DNA of 64,000 bases from Timema cristinae (lineage: Eukaryota > Arthropoda > Insecta > Phasmatodea > Timematidae), in NCBI GenBank assembly GCA_039000515.1, contig JBCFYV010000024.1:45118187-45182186 (forward strand), read 5' to 3'. Each line of letters starts with the position of its first letter. The stretch's first letter is position 1. Positions 52,505 through 63,399 of this stretch are shown in pieces. The notes beneath the pieces were generated by a model. It had not been told where the DNA came from and did not search any database. It saw nothing but the letters and a program-made list of their open reading frames with translations. A program made the translations under genes and the position numbers.

Positions 52505-52760
52505 TAGTCTGGGCTGACCCCGGTGGTCTTTGGGGTAAAGTGTTCGTCTTAGGACCCGATGTTCGTGGATTCAAACCCAGCTGGAGTCGACGTATTTTTC
52601 TTGACCGATGAAATCCGTAGCACAACTCCCTTCGAAAGGTGAAGCAAAGCCATGTCGACTGAGGCATGTAAAATAACCCTGATAGGAATGGGAAAATACC
52701 TTTACCGGCGAAATTGATAACATTGTAAACCCTAAGCTCCAAACTAGAGGGATTCAATAC
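52505..52760 (+). repeat. SINE family E
   Basis: Head GGTGGTCTTTGGGGTAAAGTG, box-B-like GATTCAAACCC, TTTTTCTTGACCGATGAAATCC and CCCTTCGAAAGGTGAAGCAAAGCC. Confidence 0.8.
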
Positions 52761-52764
52761 ATAA

Positions 52765-53093
52765 ATATAAACAAAACCTACAGTTAAAGAAAAATAAAAT
52801 AGAATATAGAGAGCGCGTAGAGTGAATATCCTAAAATTGTGAGATATAAAATGCTGGACATTTAGCATGTCCCCAGCGCACGCAACTCACTCTTGTAGTA
52901 GCGGAAAACTAGGTCCACCTTCACAGGTTGCCTAACATATTAATTATAAAGGCTGAGGATAATCCTCACACCTTTTTAGACATAGGATAATATCGTAATT
53001 ATGTAATAGAATAAATCAAGTTTAGAATCTTTTAGATTAATTTATGCCAAACTTATTAAATAAGAATATTATTTGAAGACCATTTAATAATTC

Positions 53094-53133
<40 letters not shown>

Positions 53134-54095
53134 ATATATATATATAAATAGTCGTGAGTGAGCAAGAATTCTCAACATAAATATATACTATCCAATAAAA
53201 ACATTGTTCCATAAATATTTACTCTTTTCCTTCAAATCATTACGTTATTTATTATGTACCCTAAACATATTACGTAAATACAAATATTGATGCATAACAT
53301 TAATTTAATATGATCATACGTAGTACAGTAAAAGATCTCTCCTAACTAACACATTTGTGAACCTGTTGCGAAAATGCCACATGTTACTAAAAGTTTTAGT
53401 TCCATCAAAAATACCTAATGTCAATACCATTTAACTTTAACGCTAATAACTTACTAGCAGAACTCAAAATAGCCTTCGCCTATGTCCTAAACAAGGATTA
53501 TAGTACTATTATAAATATCGAGGATATTTCCTAACATTACCCCTTTAAGTTTTTTTGTTACTATTTTGGCACAAAATAGATATTAACAACACTATCCTTA
53601 AAGTAACAATCGAGAAACTAGTTAAAAAAATATAAAGTTAAGTTATATATATAATAATCTAGTGCAATACTCCATTTTACTAATATTGAAAATCTCGGCA
53701 CCATATTTCAAACACTTTCCCACCTTAATGTTTACCAAACCCAAAATGCCACATTTGCAATTGAGACGAAATAAAGTTAATTTTGAAATGTTTGACTTTC
53801 AATCATTATGGATAATATTGAAAAGTTCTGATCTAACAACACTCTTAAATTTTCATATTTACTACACTCATCTAACCTAAATAATACTGAGAAACAAATA
53901 AAATTAATTGGTTGAGTATAAAGTTCGCGCATAATGCCTAATATCAATAACACAGACAATGTCTGACTTTACAATACTCTCATTATAAAGTAAATCAAAG
54001 ACGAAGATTTACGCAAATACTTTATAATTAAATTTGATAAAAAGATCTAAAAAGAATTTTGACTAGTTCCCATAATTTACATTTAAACCGAAATT
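52765..54095. other. AT-rich DNA with an (AT)n run
   Basis: (AT)n at 53098-53146. A small exon-like piece on minus (about 53475-53507) is noted under the candidate gene. No other structure seen. Confidence 0.4.
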
Positions 54096-54099
54096 GGAT

Positions 54100-54480
54100 T
54101 TTATTCTTACATTAACGTAATATGTCCGTTTAAGCCGACGCTTAGTCCTACATGGTCGCAGCCAAGTCCAAGAGTGACGTCTTCCTCGACGGATGGTCTT
54201 TTATATGGCACACTATCGAACAGGATAGGCACAAAGGAAGGGGGCGCGCCGGCAGAAGAACATTCTATATTATTCTGGCAAAGCCTGACAGTTACCATCT
54301 TCTTCTCGTTTCTTGAAGTTGGGCGGATTGATCATGGTTGTGGTGGTGCCGGGCTCTAGTGGCGAGATGCGGAACTTGGCTCAGTCTTGGCAGTTGTTCG
54401 CTTGTGGTTTGTGTAGTCGGATGTTTGTTGCGCGAGGTGCTCGGCAAGATTAGTGGTATTGGGTAAGTGATGTTTATAAT
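54100..54480 (-). promoter_or_regulatory. GC-rich promoter-like block
   Basis: This non-repeat block is much richer in GC and CpG than the AT-rich DNA around it. On the minus strand it holds two TATA-like boxes: TATAAA at 54473-54478 upstream of the candidate exon, and CATATAAAAG near 54195-54208 with no clear ATG after it. Confidence 0.4.
54296..54335 (-). CDS. Candidate first coding exon of an unidentified gene
   Basis: On the minus strand, ATG at 54335-54333 sits in a good context (ACAACCATGA) and opens MINPPNFKKREED plus one base, then a donor G|GTAACT. Before it lies an A/C-rich stretch of about 110 bases with the look of a 5' leader. A TATAAA is about 140 bp upstream (54473-54478). Without splicing the frame stops eight codons past the donor. 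I do not recognise the peptide. No matching downstream exon was found; a small open exon-like piece at about 53475-53507 (DIGEGYFEFC between TTGTTTAG and GTAAGT) has the wrong phase to join directly. Confidence 0.33.
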
Positions 54481-54679
54481 TGACTGTCCCCATTCTGTTG
54501 ACTTGGAGCAATAATTGCTACAACATCTTTCGCTCTCGCTCATATAAATTCTTGTGTTCTGATATAATAACTCAGTTCTAAAAGAGCATGTTAGATACCT
54601 CAAATAATAAATATAATAGTCCGCGTATTGAGTAAGAAGCAGTTCACGATAAAAACAGGACTAAGTTAAGGTTACAATC

Positions 54680-55105
54680 ATGTCGCTCAGGCCTAAGGCA
54701 AAAGTTTGTGTGTGAAAAACTCACATTTTGCGCCCCCAACCCCCCGCCCTCCCCCCCATCTGAAAAAACTGTGGAGAATTTTATATTTGGCCATTTTATA
54801 TCTTGACCCTATGTATACACATTTTTAGTGGCGAATTTTTTTTAAATAACTAAAAAAGTGTTATATTTTTTTAATAGTCAGTCGATGACGTCATTGTGTT
54901 TTCGTCTTTAACATCATTTAGTTTTTACTTTTTTTTTAACTTTGAAAAAAAAAATTGTTGACACTTTTTGTTTTCTACTGTAAAGTGATGTATGCAGTAT
55001 TTACAGTTAGGTATAAAGTATTTTGGGCTACTTGGCGCCCCCCTGAATTTTTTGTGTATGTGGTTGCACACGTCGCCTACGCCTTAGACCGGCCCTGCGG
55101 CTTCG
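54680..55105. repeat. MITE-like element (uncertain)
   Basis: Left end TGTCGCTCAGGCCTAAGGC and right end GTCGCCTACGCCTTAGACCGGCCCTG are partly inverted to each other, with GCGCCCCC near both. Interior is AT-rich and noncoding. Confidence 0.4.
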
Positions 55106-55109
55106 CTCA

Positions 55110-55800
55110 ACCTGATAGGTAGCAAGCTTACCTAGCTCTATTCCACTATGGTGCAGATTATAAGATAGGGTCATCATAATGTAATATGTTAAAGTTTGTC
55201 TGATAATAATTATTAGGATAAACAACGTCTACATATCCTCTTAGTATCTGCAGTTAAATGTGTTTTCAAATCAGTTACATTTAAAGGATGTTAAGAAGTA
55301 AATATTTTCTCGTTCTGAATTCTAATTCTAAACAATTACGACCTATTAATCTTGAAAATAAGCAATGGTCTAGAAAACATTTCACTCCTGGTTACAGGTT
55401 GTCCATAGACCTGAAAAAAAAAAAAGTCAAACCTGCAAAACAGGAAAAGTTATGGAATTTTACTTACAATAGTCAAGGTAAGATTTTTCTTCCAATTAAT
55501 ACCCACTGATAATTTATTTTAACACAGCTCAGCTGTCTCAGTTGAACATACTGATCTCACAATCATGATCGTTTGATTTTCTTCTCGTCTTCAGCCAAAG
55601 TTGAGTCGTCGTTATGTGGATGCGCGTGAATTTGATTACATTATAGGAGGAATAAACTTTTTAAAAAAAATGAATGTCTCACAATAACTTTAAACTATAC
55701 TGGTTTAAGTCGATCTTTTAATTTCTCAATGTGATCTCACTGAACTCTTAACTTATATCGCACCACCCAATGAGCCATCGCTTTAGGTTGAAATATTTTT
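55110..55800. other. Intergenic DNA, no gene seen
   Basis: A 73-codon plus ORF (55288-55509) lacks a recognised domain and has AT-driven composition. Confidence 0.4.
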
Positions 55801-55807
55801 AACCCCT

Positions 55808-56058
55808 TTATAGTGTGACGTTGAGCTCGACTGCTGAGGACGGGGAGATCGAGGTTCGAATCTCGGTCGGGTGAACTGGGGTGGTTTTTCCTAAATGGTT
55901 TTCCACTCTCCCTCAACGCAAATGCGGGTTCACTTCCTCTAATTCAACTTTCCCAATTCCTAATCCATTAGCGTGATTAGTACTTAAAGCGTATAATCTG
56001 AACGGGTAGTAAGACGTGGTGCTAAAATATTATTATTATTATTATTATAGTGTGACAA
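55808..56058 (+). repeat. SINE family A, 5'-truncated, perfect target duplication
   Basis: Starts inside the tRNA-like head (GTTGAGCTCGACTGCTGAGG). TTATAGTGTGAC flanks both sides (12 bp), so it inserted already truncated. Confidence 0.9.
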
Positions 56059-56269
56059 ATTTTCAGAATGTGCATGTGTATCTAAAAATATTATATTAGG
56101 TTGTGATCTTAAAAAAGTAATGTTTATATTGATATTAGTCACTGTAAAATTGGCTCTAAAAACCTGAAAAATTCAGGGAATTTTAATATATAGTTTGGTT
56201 GGACAGCCTGTTACATTCTGGGCTTTAGGCGCGTTATTAAGTAGCAATACATTATTTAAATATACCTAT

Positions 56270-56655
56270 AAAAATATCTATAATAATAAAAGGAAGTGTC
56301 TGTCTGTGTGTGTTTGTGTGCGATGCCCAACCAAATCTACGGCATGCAGAGATCTAAAAAAATGTTAAAATAGGTTGACGGAAGAGGATCTGAATGCACC
56401 TCGAAGCCGGATTTTTAAATTTTTAATCAAGCTATTTTTAACAAATTTTTGAAGAAAATATTGTTAATCTGGTTTATAACTAAGTTTCAGAGATAATTGT
56501 GATAAAAATATGCCGCATCCTCCTCGAAAAAAAAAATGTGGACGAAATCGACCGTAATTCTAAACTATTTTTGTTGAGGGGGGGGGGGGGTATATAATTC
56601 TTATACCACAGTGGGTCACGGCAACGCCTTGCGGGATTGCTACTTTTATATAATT
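56270..56655. repeat. Probable dispersed element (uncertain class)
   Basis: AATAATAAAAGGAAGTGTCTGTCTGTGTG at one end and GGGTCACGGCAACGCCTTGCGGGATTGCTAC at the other. This layout recalls widespread insect elements whose 3' ends carry ...GCGGG...GCTA sequences, but the class is not certain. Confidence 0.35.
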
Positions 56656-56674
56656 TTAATTGCATTTTGTTTTC

Positions 56675-56925
56675 ACCGCGTTTTACAAACCGTTCGGTTC
56701 ATACACTTCAGGACTAATTATGCTAATGGTTTTAAGGATTAAGAAGGTTATATTTAGAGGAAATGTACCCGCATTTTCGTTGAGGGAGAGTGGAAAATTT
56801 TGGAAAACCACCCTCAGTATACTCGACCGAGATCCGAACCTTGATCTCCCCGTCATTGGCAGTCTAGTCTAATGTGAGATTAGCGTTTTAGACCATGCGG
56901 CCACTGAAGTGGGTCGTTTTATTTT
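56675..56925 (-). repeat. SINE family A
   Basis: CACCGCGTTTTACAAACCG tail, AATGTACCCGCATTTTCG body, head ending TTAGACCATGCGGCCACTG. Confidence 0.78.
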
Positions 56926-56929
56926 GATT

Positions 56930-57440
56930 ATTCTTTTAAGATTCATGAGTTTTTTTTTATACAATACATATCTCAGTTTTATAAATTTATTGTTACCGCA
57001 ACTTATTGTTAAACCACGTACAATCGTGGCTATTTGTGAAAAATAAACAAACGTATTTGGTATTTCAGGACACTTTTTTGGTTGACTTTTGTCAACCACT
57101 GAGAAATGTGTCAGTCGTCCCTAAAAAGCCGCTTTGACTTTCTACATTAGAGGAACATTAAACGGTCATTGACATAAATATTATTAGTTAAAACATTCTT
57201 GCGACCATTGGTTAAGACGGTTTAGGAACCAATACTATAATTACTATAAATACCTAAACAACCGTTTGGTGAAGTATTTAAAAACTATTTTACAACGCCT
57301 GTAAATATCACACACATCGAAACATATCTCTATAATAGCTATTTCAGGCCAATGTGAATTATATTCCTGAGAGTAAACGATACTCTAACTTATGTCTTTC
57401 CAATAGTTTTGGCAACATTATTCTTTTTCCTCTGGCCTTC
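56930..57440. other. 3' flank of the pacifastin-like gene
   Basis: AT-rich. The first clear AATAAA on minus is near 56986-56991, about 455 bp past the stop; an AATAAT lies closer, near 57418. Confidence 0.35.
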
Positions 57441-57444
57441 TCTC

Positions 57445-58545
57445 CTATTTCCATGGTTTAGCTTTAATTTTATCTAGTTTCCTTTTGCCACTTTGCAACA
57501 TATTACTTTCTTTCCTCCTGCAGTTCTCTCTCGTACAGTAAGCATCCGTCCCATCATGATTACACATACATATGTTGCAGTTGACCGACCACATTTCATG
57601 GGGCTCACAGAACTCTTCATCCTCCTCTTCAAGCTGGCCTATATTTGAATCAGTCCGATCGCTCAGAGCATTCAAACCTTACACATTTCACCTTTGTCCC
57701 GTCCTTATTGCATCTGCACTTATTACAATTCTTTACCCATCTCGCTCTGGGTCTGCAGACCCGCCATTTTCCGCCCACTCGTCGTTTTACGAACCTTACA
57801 CGTCTTATTTGTGCAATATACTTGACTCCCCTCGGCGTCACACACACATTTGTTGCAACTGTCCTTCCACCTTATTTGGGGTTGACATATCACCGGTTGT
57901 ATTTTCTTCTCATCTTCGCACACATCGTTCTTACAATGGGCTTTAGTTCCGTCTTCCGAGCACCAGCAAGTGTTGCATTCGTATTTCCACCTGGAAAATG
58001 GTTGCACGAGCGACTATAGTACTTCTTAGAAGGTCTATTAGAACATTTAAACTGTGTACAGATCTCTTCCGTTCCGTTACTGTTACATCGACAGTAGTTG
58101 CACGCTCTCTTTCGTCTGCCGTTCGGTTTGCAGACCAAATAGTCCTCTTCGTCAAAGATAACGGATCTCATGCCACAGTGATTCGCCGTGCAGTATTCCC
58201 TCGTCCCGTCCTCGTTGCACCAGCATCTGTTACAGTCCTCTTCCCATTCGTCGTTCGGTTCGCACTCGATCTCCGTTTCTCTGAGAGGCGCCGTCGCGGA
58301 CTCTTCTTCGCACCCTTCTTTCCTCGTGCAGTATTCGAGGACGCCTCGTCTGGAGCACTGGCATCGGAAGCACCTGTCGGCGTCGTGTTCTTCTTGGCAC
58401 AGCCGCTGCGGCGTGGTCGGTCCGGATCGCTCGCAGCCTTTCGCGGTGCACAGTTCGGCCCCGCCCTTGTGACACACGCACGTGTTGCACCCTTCCTTCC
58501 AGCTGGACAGTCGGTCACATTTGTCGTCTCCCGACTTGGGTTTGT
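57445..58545 (-). CDS. Pacifastin-like precursor, exon 2 (all eight domains)
   Basis: A single long exon carries all eight cysteine domains. Frame 1 covers domains 1-4 and the first Cys of domain 5 (58545 to about 58003), a second frame covers domains 5-6, a third covers domain 7, and a fourth segment covers domain 8 to a TAG at 57447-57445. Linkers carry basic pairs (SKK, DEKK, RRK) that could be processing sites. Overlapping plus-strand ORFs here are shadows of this GC-rich coding exon. Confidence 0.88.
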
Positions 58546-61500
58546 CTAAAAAAATGAAGTAACTTTTAGTTGACTTATGTATTCGGGATTAAGGAACGTG
58601 AGTTTAAGTCCGTACTTTTTTCAAGTTTTTTTATGCTAAACAAACGATACTGGCCCAAATAAACTAAGGATGTTACCTACCTGTGACGTCATGGCAGGTT
58701 AAAATAAGATTTCCCATGTTAGTGAATTTCCGTTTTACTCGCAAGTTTTAAGGATAAAACGTTGAAACGAAAACCTTTAAATTCTTAAATAATTATAATA
58801 AATTATCCTACAGTTTCACAGCATTATTAGTTTTATCTTTGGTTAGTTTTTTTTTTTGTAAACGTATTTTTTTTAAATCATCTACAACTTAGGCTATCTG
58901 GCTTAGTGATGAAGATGTCCTGTAGGAGTCTTCCTGCCAGGATGTAGATTTTAAAAAGTCAGTGGAAGCATATGTCTAAATAGAATAGGAATCAAGAAAA
59001 GGGTAATAATTATAAAAAGTAAGTCAATGTATTCAGGCGCAAACAAAAATAGTGACTGTGTAAACTCGTTAGAGGAAGAGGGGAAATGTCATCAGTAGAT
59101 AAACAAGGAACCTTGTAGGGTAAACTTGCCCATTTTCTTCCCTTTCTTTCTATTTTGTACATTGGTGTCTAAATGTGATAGTGCTTAGACTGCTTACGTG
59201 CGTAAAGTTAAGATGCAACCCGCTTCGCAAAATAGCTTTGAAATTTTCAAGTAAGGCAACGCCGTTAAATTTTTCTTCATTAGATCAAGTAGTATAATTT
59301 TCTACACAGAGCAATCTAAGCATTTCTTAGTTATTTGACATTGGTATCGCGGAATCGAACCAGGACCTTTACTTTTAGTTAAAAAAGGTATCTGACCACA
59401 TGATACTATGTTCATGAGACATATTCAAGAACCTTTTAAGATTATTTTGGGGTTAGAACTAAACTAAATGTATTTACTGAAGCAATACTATATTTATTTG
59501 CCAAAAAAAATTTTTTTTTTTTTGCATAAACAATTGCAAAAATGTTCTTCATCCCATTTTACTTCAAGACGAGCTTCATTTTCCCACTAAATTTAATTGA
59601 AAATTAATTTTAAACGTATTAAAAGAAACTAACAACACATATTAGAACATTTTAATACTTAAAATATGACGTCTAAATTTAACATAACTTTATTTTTAAA
59701 TAAGAAGATATTACGAGAGTCTATTTGATCTTGATAAAATTGAGTCTTATTATCAAATTGAACCTTTTTGTTTACATTTTGTATAAATTTTCTTACAAAT
59801 AACACTATTCTAAACCATTAGTTGTTATATAATTTAGTACTTTATAAATAAACAACATATTTCAAGAAATATAAAAATGATTCCTTAACGCTGAAATAGT
59901 TTTTTAAGGGTGCCACCTACTTGCATACTGTAATATTTATTATAGAAATGGGTGACCTGGTGGTCTAGGGGTAGGGTGTCAGACTTCTATGCTGGCGGCC
60001 GGGTTCAATCCTCGGTCCCGGCAAAGATTTATCTGATTACCAAACCCTTCCTTCACCTTGACAAGACATCTTGTGAATGTGGGAATGCCAGGCCTCCACC
60101 GTGGTTCGGATTCCACGTTAAACTGTAGGTCCTTCATTTCATCTCACAATCACCCTACCATTACACATTACGTAAGTGCGTATAACCCGAACGGGTAGTA
60201 AGACGTGGTGCATAATAATAATATATATAGAAATGGTAGTTCTGAAGCTTCAAAACCACTCAATCAATTCTCATATAATTATAATAACATAAGCTATCTT
60301 ATAAATTTCCGTTGTGACCCTGTTACGACTTAATTGATTTGTCTTTGGTTGTCTCATTAAAATTGCTACATTCCTGGTAAAACGCCTTTGAAAGTGATAT
60401 AATTTCATTTATTTCATCTGGCATGCTTCTTACCAAAAAGATTAGGTTGGTTTTATACCTTTTTAACTTTCTAAAAAAACATCTCGATCAATGAAAAGAT
60501 AGTAAAAATGTAGCGCCCCTTGGAGGAATCTGATTATGTCATTGCTTATGTAACCCAGTATACAGCAGTTATGTTTTAATACGAAGAGAGCCAAACGTAA
60601 ATATTTCATTTAATAAGCAGAGTAATTACGTTAATTGGACATTTGTGTGGAGTTTAAAAGTGTATTTTGAGGACGGGGAGATCGAGGTTCGAATCTCGGT
60701 CGGGTGAACTTGGAGGTTTTTTCCTAAATGGTTTTCCACTCTCCCTCCACGCAAATGCGGGTTCACTTCCTCTAATTCGACCTTCCCAATTCCTAATCCA
60801 TTAGCGTAATTAGTACTTAAAGCGTATAACCCGAACGGGTAGTAAGACGCGGTGCTAAATATTATATTAAAAGTGTATTTATTATTTAAATTTCAAAAAT
60901 CATACCTGATTTTTAGCAATTTAGTTCGACTTCCACTTTGTCAAAATTTGAAAGACCTCTGAAAATCAAAATCGGAAATCAGGATTTGAGAAGTTCAAGT
61001 GTCTGGGAAGTATGCTGTTCAGAGGATGCCTACCGCACCAATGAGATAAGGTCGAGGTTCTCCATGGCCAAGGAAACTTTCAAACAAGAAGAGGTCACTG
61101 CTGACCGGCAAGTGAATTTGAAACCGAGGAAGAAAGTGATGAAATGCGCATTTGGAACGTCGCGTTGTATGGAGCAGAAACTTGACTCTTAGGAATATGG
61201 AAAATAAATACTTGGAGAGTTTTGAAAATGAAGGGCTATGAGAAGACATATGGACAGGAAAATGAAAAAATCCCAAGAAGAGTGGGTGAGAAGAGAATCA
61301 TTTTGTATTTGATTCTTCACTGCAAAGCAAACTGGATCATACACATCCTTAGGAGGAACACTCTTCTGAATGACGTCATTGAAGGCAAGGTTGAAGGAAA
61401 CTGTAGCTTAAGAAGAGGGAGGCTTCAAATATTGGACAACTTGAACGAAAAAAGAAAATTCTGGAAGTTGAAGGAGGAGGCGGGAGGACAGGGTGCATTG

Positions 61501-61847
61501 ACGGTCTAAGTTCACTGACAAAAGAAATGTGTAGACCTATCGTAAGATAAAAAAAACTAATAATTTTAATAATGATAATAATAATGGCTTTGTGTATGCT
61601 ACGCTATGGCTCGTGACGTCACATGCTCATCCATTTATATCTATTTCTCCACCTGGCATTACCTTCTATTTTCTTTATATTAAAGTCGATATTCTCAATT
61701 TCGCTTTATTTTATTCTTTTCGCACCACTTCACATTGTATAAATGTGACTTACCTTCTTTGTTTGTAAAAATATAACTCCGTAATAATGATAACATTGAA
61801 CAATTCACAGTGCAAGTAAAATACAGTAACAAGATTGACACTTTCAT
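57445..61847 (-). CDS. Secreted multi-domain pacifastin-like serine protease inhibitor precursor, frame broken three times
   Basis: Join complement(57445..58545, 61754..61847). Exon 1 encodes a signal peptide ([16 protein letters not shown]) and ends GAAG|GTAAGT; exon 2 follows TTTTTTTAG in matching phase. About 397 residues are implied. Eight domains have the pacifastin pattern C-x(8-9)-C-N-x-C-x-C-x(n)-C-x3-C (domain 2 lacks the Asn). They begin with CDRLSSW, CQEEHDA, CEPNDEW, CKPNGRR, a broken one ending RWKYEC, CQPQIRW, CRPRARW and CEPHEMW, followed by a basic tail ending KPWK. Such proteins inhibit trypsin- or chymotrypsin-like proteases outside the cell, often in haemolymph. The P1 position (after Cys-Thr) is Ala, Arg, Ala, Gln, Asn, Asn, Arg, Arg, so domains 2, 7 and 8 look trypsin-directed. 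Frame breaks lie near 57998-58005 (one base missing), 57755-57795 (one extra, near TTTT) and 57652-57672. The pattern resumes each time, so either assembly indels or a recent pseudogene. Confidence 0.88.
58550..59095. other. Pacifastin-like intron, no repeat recognised
   Basis: AT-rich, without an exon-like block. Confidence 0.4.
59100..59270 (+). repeat. Dispersed repeat G, copy 2
   Basis: Direct counterpart of the inverted copy at 32405-32545 (GTTAAGATGCAACCCGCTTCGCAAAATAGCTTTG). It lies in the pacifastin-like intron. Confidence 0.6.
59941..60240 (+). repeat. SINE family B, full length, target duplication
   Basis: TATAGAAATGG on both sides. Intact head GGTGACCTGGTGGTCTAGGG, short subtype, ATAATAATA tail. 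In the pacifastin-like intron. Confidence 0.9.
60653..60885 (+). repeat. SINE family A, 5'-truncated, perfect target duplication
   Basis: AAAAGTGTATTT on both sides (12 bp). Begins in the head at GAGGACGGGGAGATCGAGG. Confidence 0.9.
60930..61545 (+). mobile_element. Non-LTR retrotransposon beta, reverse transcriptase C-terminus
   Basis: Two broken frames. The first has [40 protein letters not shown] and a GAETW-like end. The second has [32 protein letters not shown] and [17 protein letters not shown]. This is the classic C-terminal region of an insect non-LTR reverse transcriptase, in the pacifastin-like intron. Confidence 0.88.
61754..61847 (-). CDS. Pacifastin-like precursor, exon 1 (signal peptide)
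   Basis: ATG at 61847-61845 opens 31 codons plus one base. Residues 3-16 are hydrophobic and end in a likely signal cleavage region near Cys16. Donor GAAG|GTAAGT; phase 1 fits exon 2. Confidence 0.82.
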
Positions 61848-62019
61848 CTTAAGGTCCGGCACGTTGTTTGATTTACATTTCTAACATGTCTAGAATTAAA
61901 TTAAAAAAATTAGTCCTTGTGTTTTGTACGTATTATTTGCAAATTAACTGAGAGGAAGTATTCAATTTCTCTATAAAGAACCAGTATTAAGTACAACATA
62001 AAATCTGACACTTAAGCTA

Positions 62020-62285
62020 TCCGACACCGTAGCTCAGTCGGTAACCTGTCTGCCTACTGAGTTGAAAGGTCCCGGTTTCGATACCCAGAATGGCCGAAAA
62101 CGTATCATTGATGTAATATGGGTTTACCCTTTCACATTGATAAATTAACAGCCAGGGACTGGATGTTGTGCCTGTCCTAGTCTTGTGTTAGATTATAAGG
62201 TATATGAAGCTATGACAGGCCTAACAAGCTGGTAGTGGAAAATATATGGCTTGAATAAAAAACTGACTAAGTCCATAGGCTGGAA
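62020..62285 (+). repeat. SINE family C
   Basis: tRNA-like head ACCGTAGCTCAGTCGGTAAC with box-B-like GGTTTCGATACCC, then a body ending TATATGGCTTGAATAAAAAACTGAC. Same family as 13940-14200. The D-arm/box A start is close to a real tRNA, but the following body shows it is a SINE. Confidence 0.75.
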
Positions 62286-62449
62286 ACAATAATGGATGTA
62301 AAAAAAAGTAAAATTAAGTACAACTATAAAGCTGTAGGTTAAAGTCATCTTTTAAAATGATAGAAAATGTAATTTAAGAATTTTATTTTACATTTTAATG
62401 GGGGGGAGGACTGATTATTTAAATCGAGACAGGTTTTATTTATTTTTTA

Positions 62450-62682
62450 TTGTTACCGCGTTTGGTTTGTATGCATATTATGTACTAATTATCTTAATTT
62501 ATTTGGTATGGGGAAGATTGAATTTTATAAGAAGTGTACAAGCATTTGCGTGAAGGGAGAGTGGAAAGAAAAAACTCTTTAAGTACACTCGACCGGGATT
62601 TGAACCCCGATCACGGACAGCCCAGTCTGTCTGTGAGGGTGACGTCAACTCAATCACCTAATCGGGCTAAGTGTAAGGACGC
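62450..62682 (-). repeat. SINE family A, inverted partner
   Basis: Tail at TACCGCGTTTGG, body GTGTACAAGCATTTGCGTG, head ACCGGGATTTGAACCCCG, in reverse. Confidence 0.75.
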
Positions 62683-62734
62683 ATTGTAACTACACCTGCT
62701 TGATATGTGAATTTAAATCTTCTTTGACCCACGT

Positions 62735-62950
62735 CAATGGCCGCTAGACTTCTGATGACGGGGAGATAGAGGTTCGAATCTAGGTCGGATACATTGAGTG
62801 TGGTTTTTATAAAATATTTTCCCCACTCTGTCTTCACGAAAATGCGGGTACACTTCCTATGAATATAACCTTCCTCATCCCCACAAACATTAGCGTAATT
62901 AGGACATAAGCGTATAGTTAGAACGGGTAGTTAAACACGGCGCTAAGAAT
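62735..62950 (+). repeat. SINE family A, inverted partner
   Basis: Head from GATGACGGGGAGATAGAGGTTCG, body AAAATGCGGGTACACTTCC, tail GAACGGGTAGTTAAACACGGCGC. About 55 bp from the reverse copy. Confidence 0.78.
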
Positions 62951-62984
62951 GAAACTCTGCATGTACTTGACACTTGATTGGTTC

Positions 62985-63350
62985 TGTTAGATTATTTTAT
63001 ATTCGGAGCCCCAAGTAGTTAGGGATACCCTACCCTGCCTATGATCTCTATGGCGCCATCCGCAAGTGAGCCTTACCTTCGGTTGGCGACGATAGTGCCA
63101 ACTTGTGCGAATAAAGGAGGTCACATGGTCAGCTCAACGATTCCTTCGGCCGTTAATCTCGGTTTTCTAGACTAGAGCCGCTACGTTTTAATTCACGTAG
63201 TGCCTCATTTGTCCTCACGAGGCTTAGATGACCAAGATACAGAAACCACTGATTCATAGAACAATCTGGAATCGCCGGATATCAAACCCGGGGACCTCTG
63301 GATCTGTAGCCAGGAACTCTGACAACTAGAGCATAGATGCGCTCAACTTA
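62985..63350 (-). repeat. SINE family D, best copy
   Basis: Reverse copy. The tRNA-like head on minus reads GCATCTATGCTCTAGTTGTC ... GGGTTTGATATCC; the body carries TCGTGAGGACAAATGAGGC and AGTCTAGAAAACCGAGATTAACGG. Confidence 0.72.
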
Positions 63351-63399
63351 CCTCTGAGTTACTTTATATTAAATAAAGCTCATATTATTATGATCTATT

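Noticed and set aside
57998..58549. 183-codon plus ORF opposite the pacifastin-like exon
   Set aside because: It is a shadow of the GC-rich coding exon on the minus strand; the minus frame has signal peptide, splice phase and conserved cysteines, and the plus frame has none.
62020..62096. tRNA-like sequence as a true tRNA gene
   Set aside because: It continues into a SINE body also present at 13940-14200, and its stems are imperfect.
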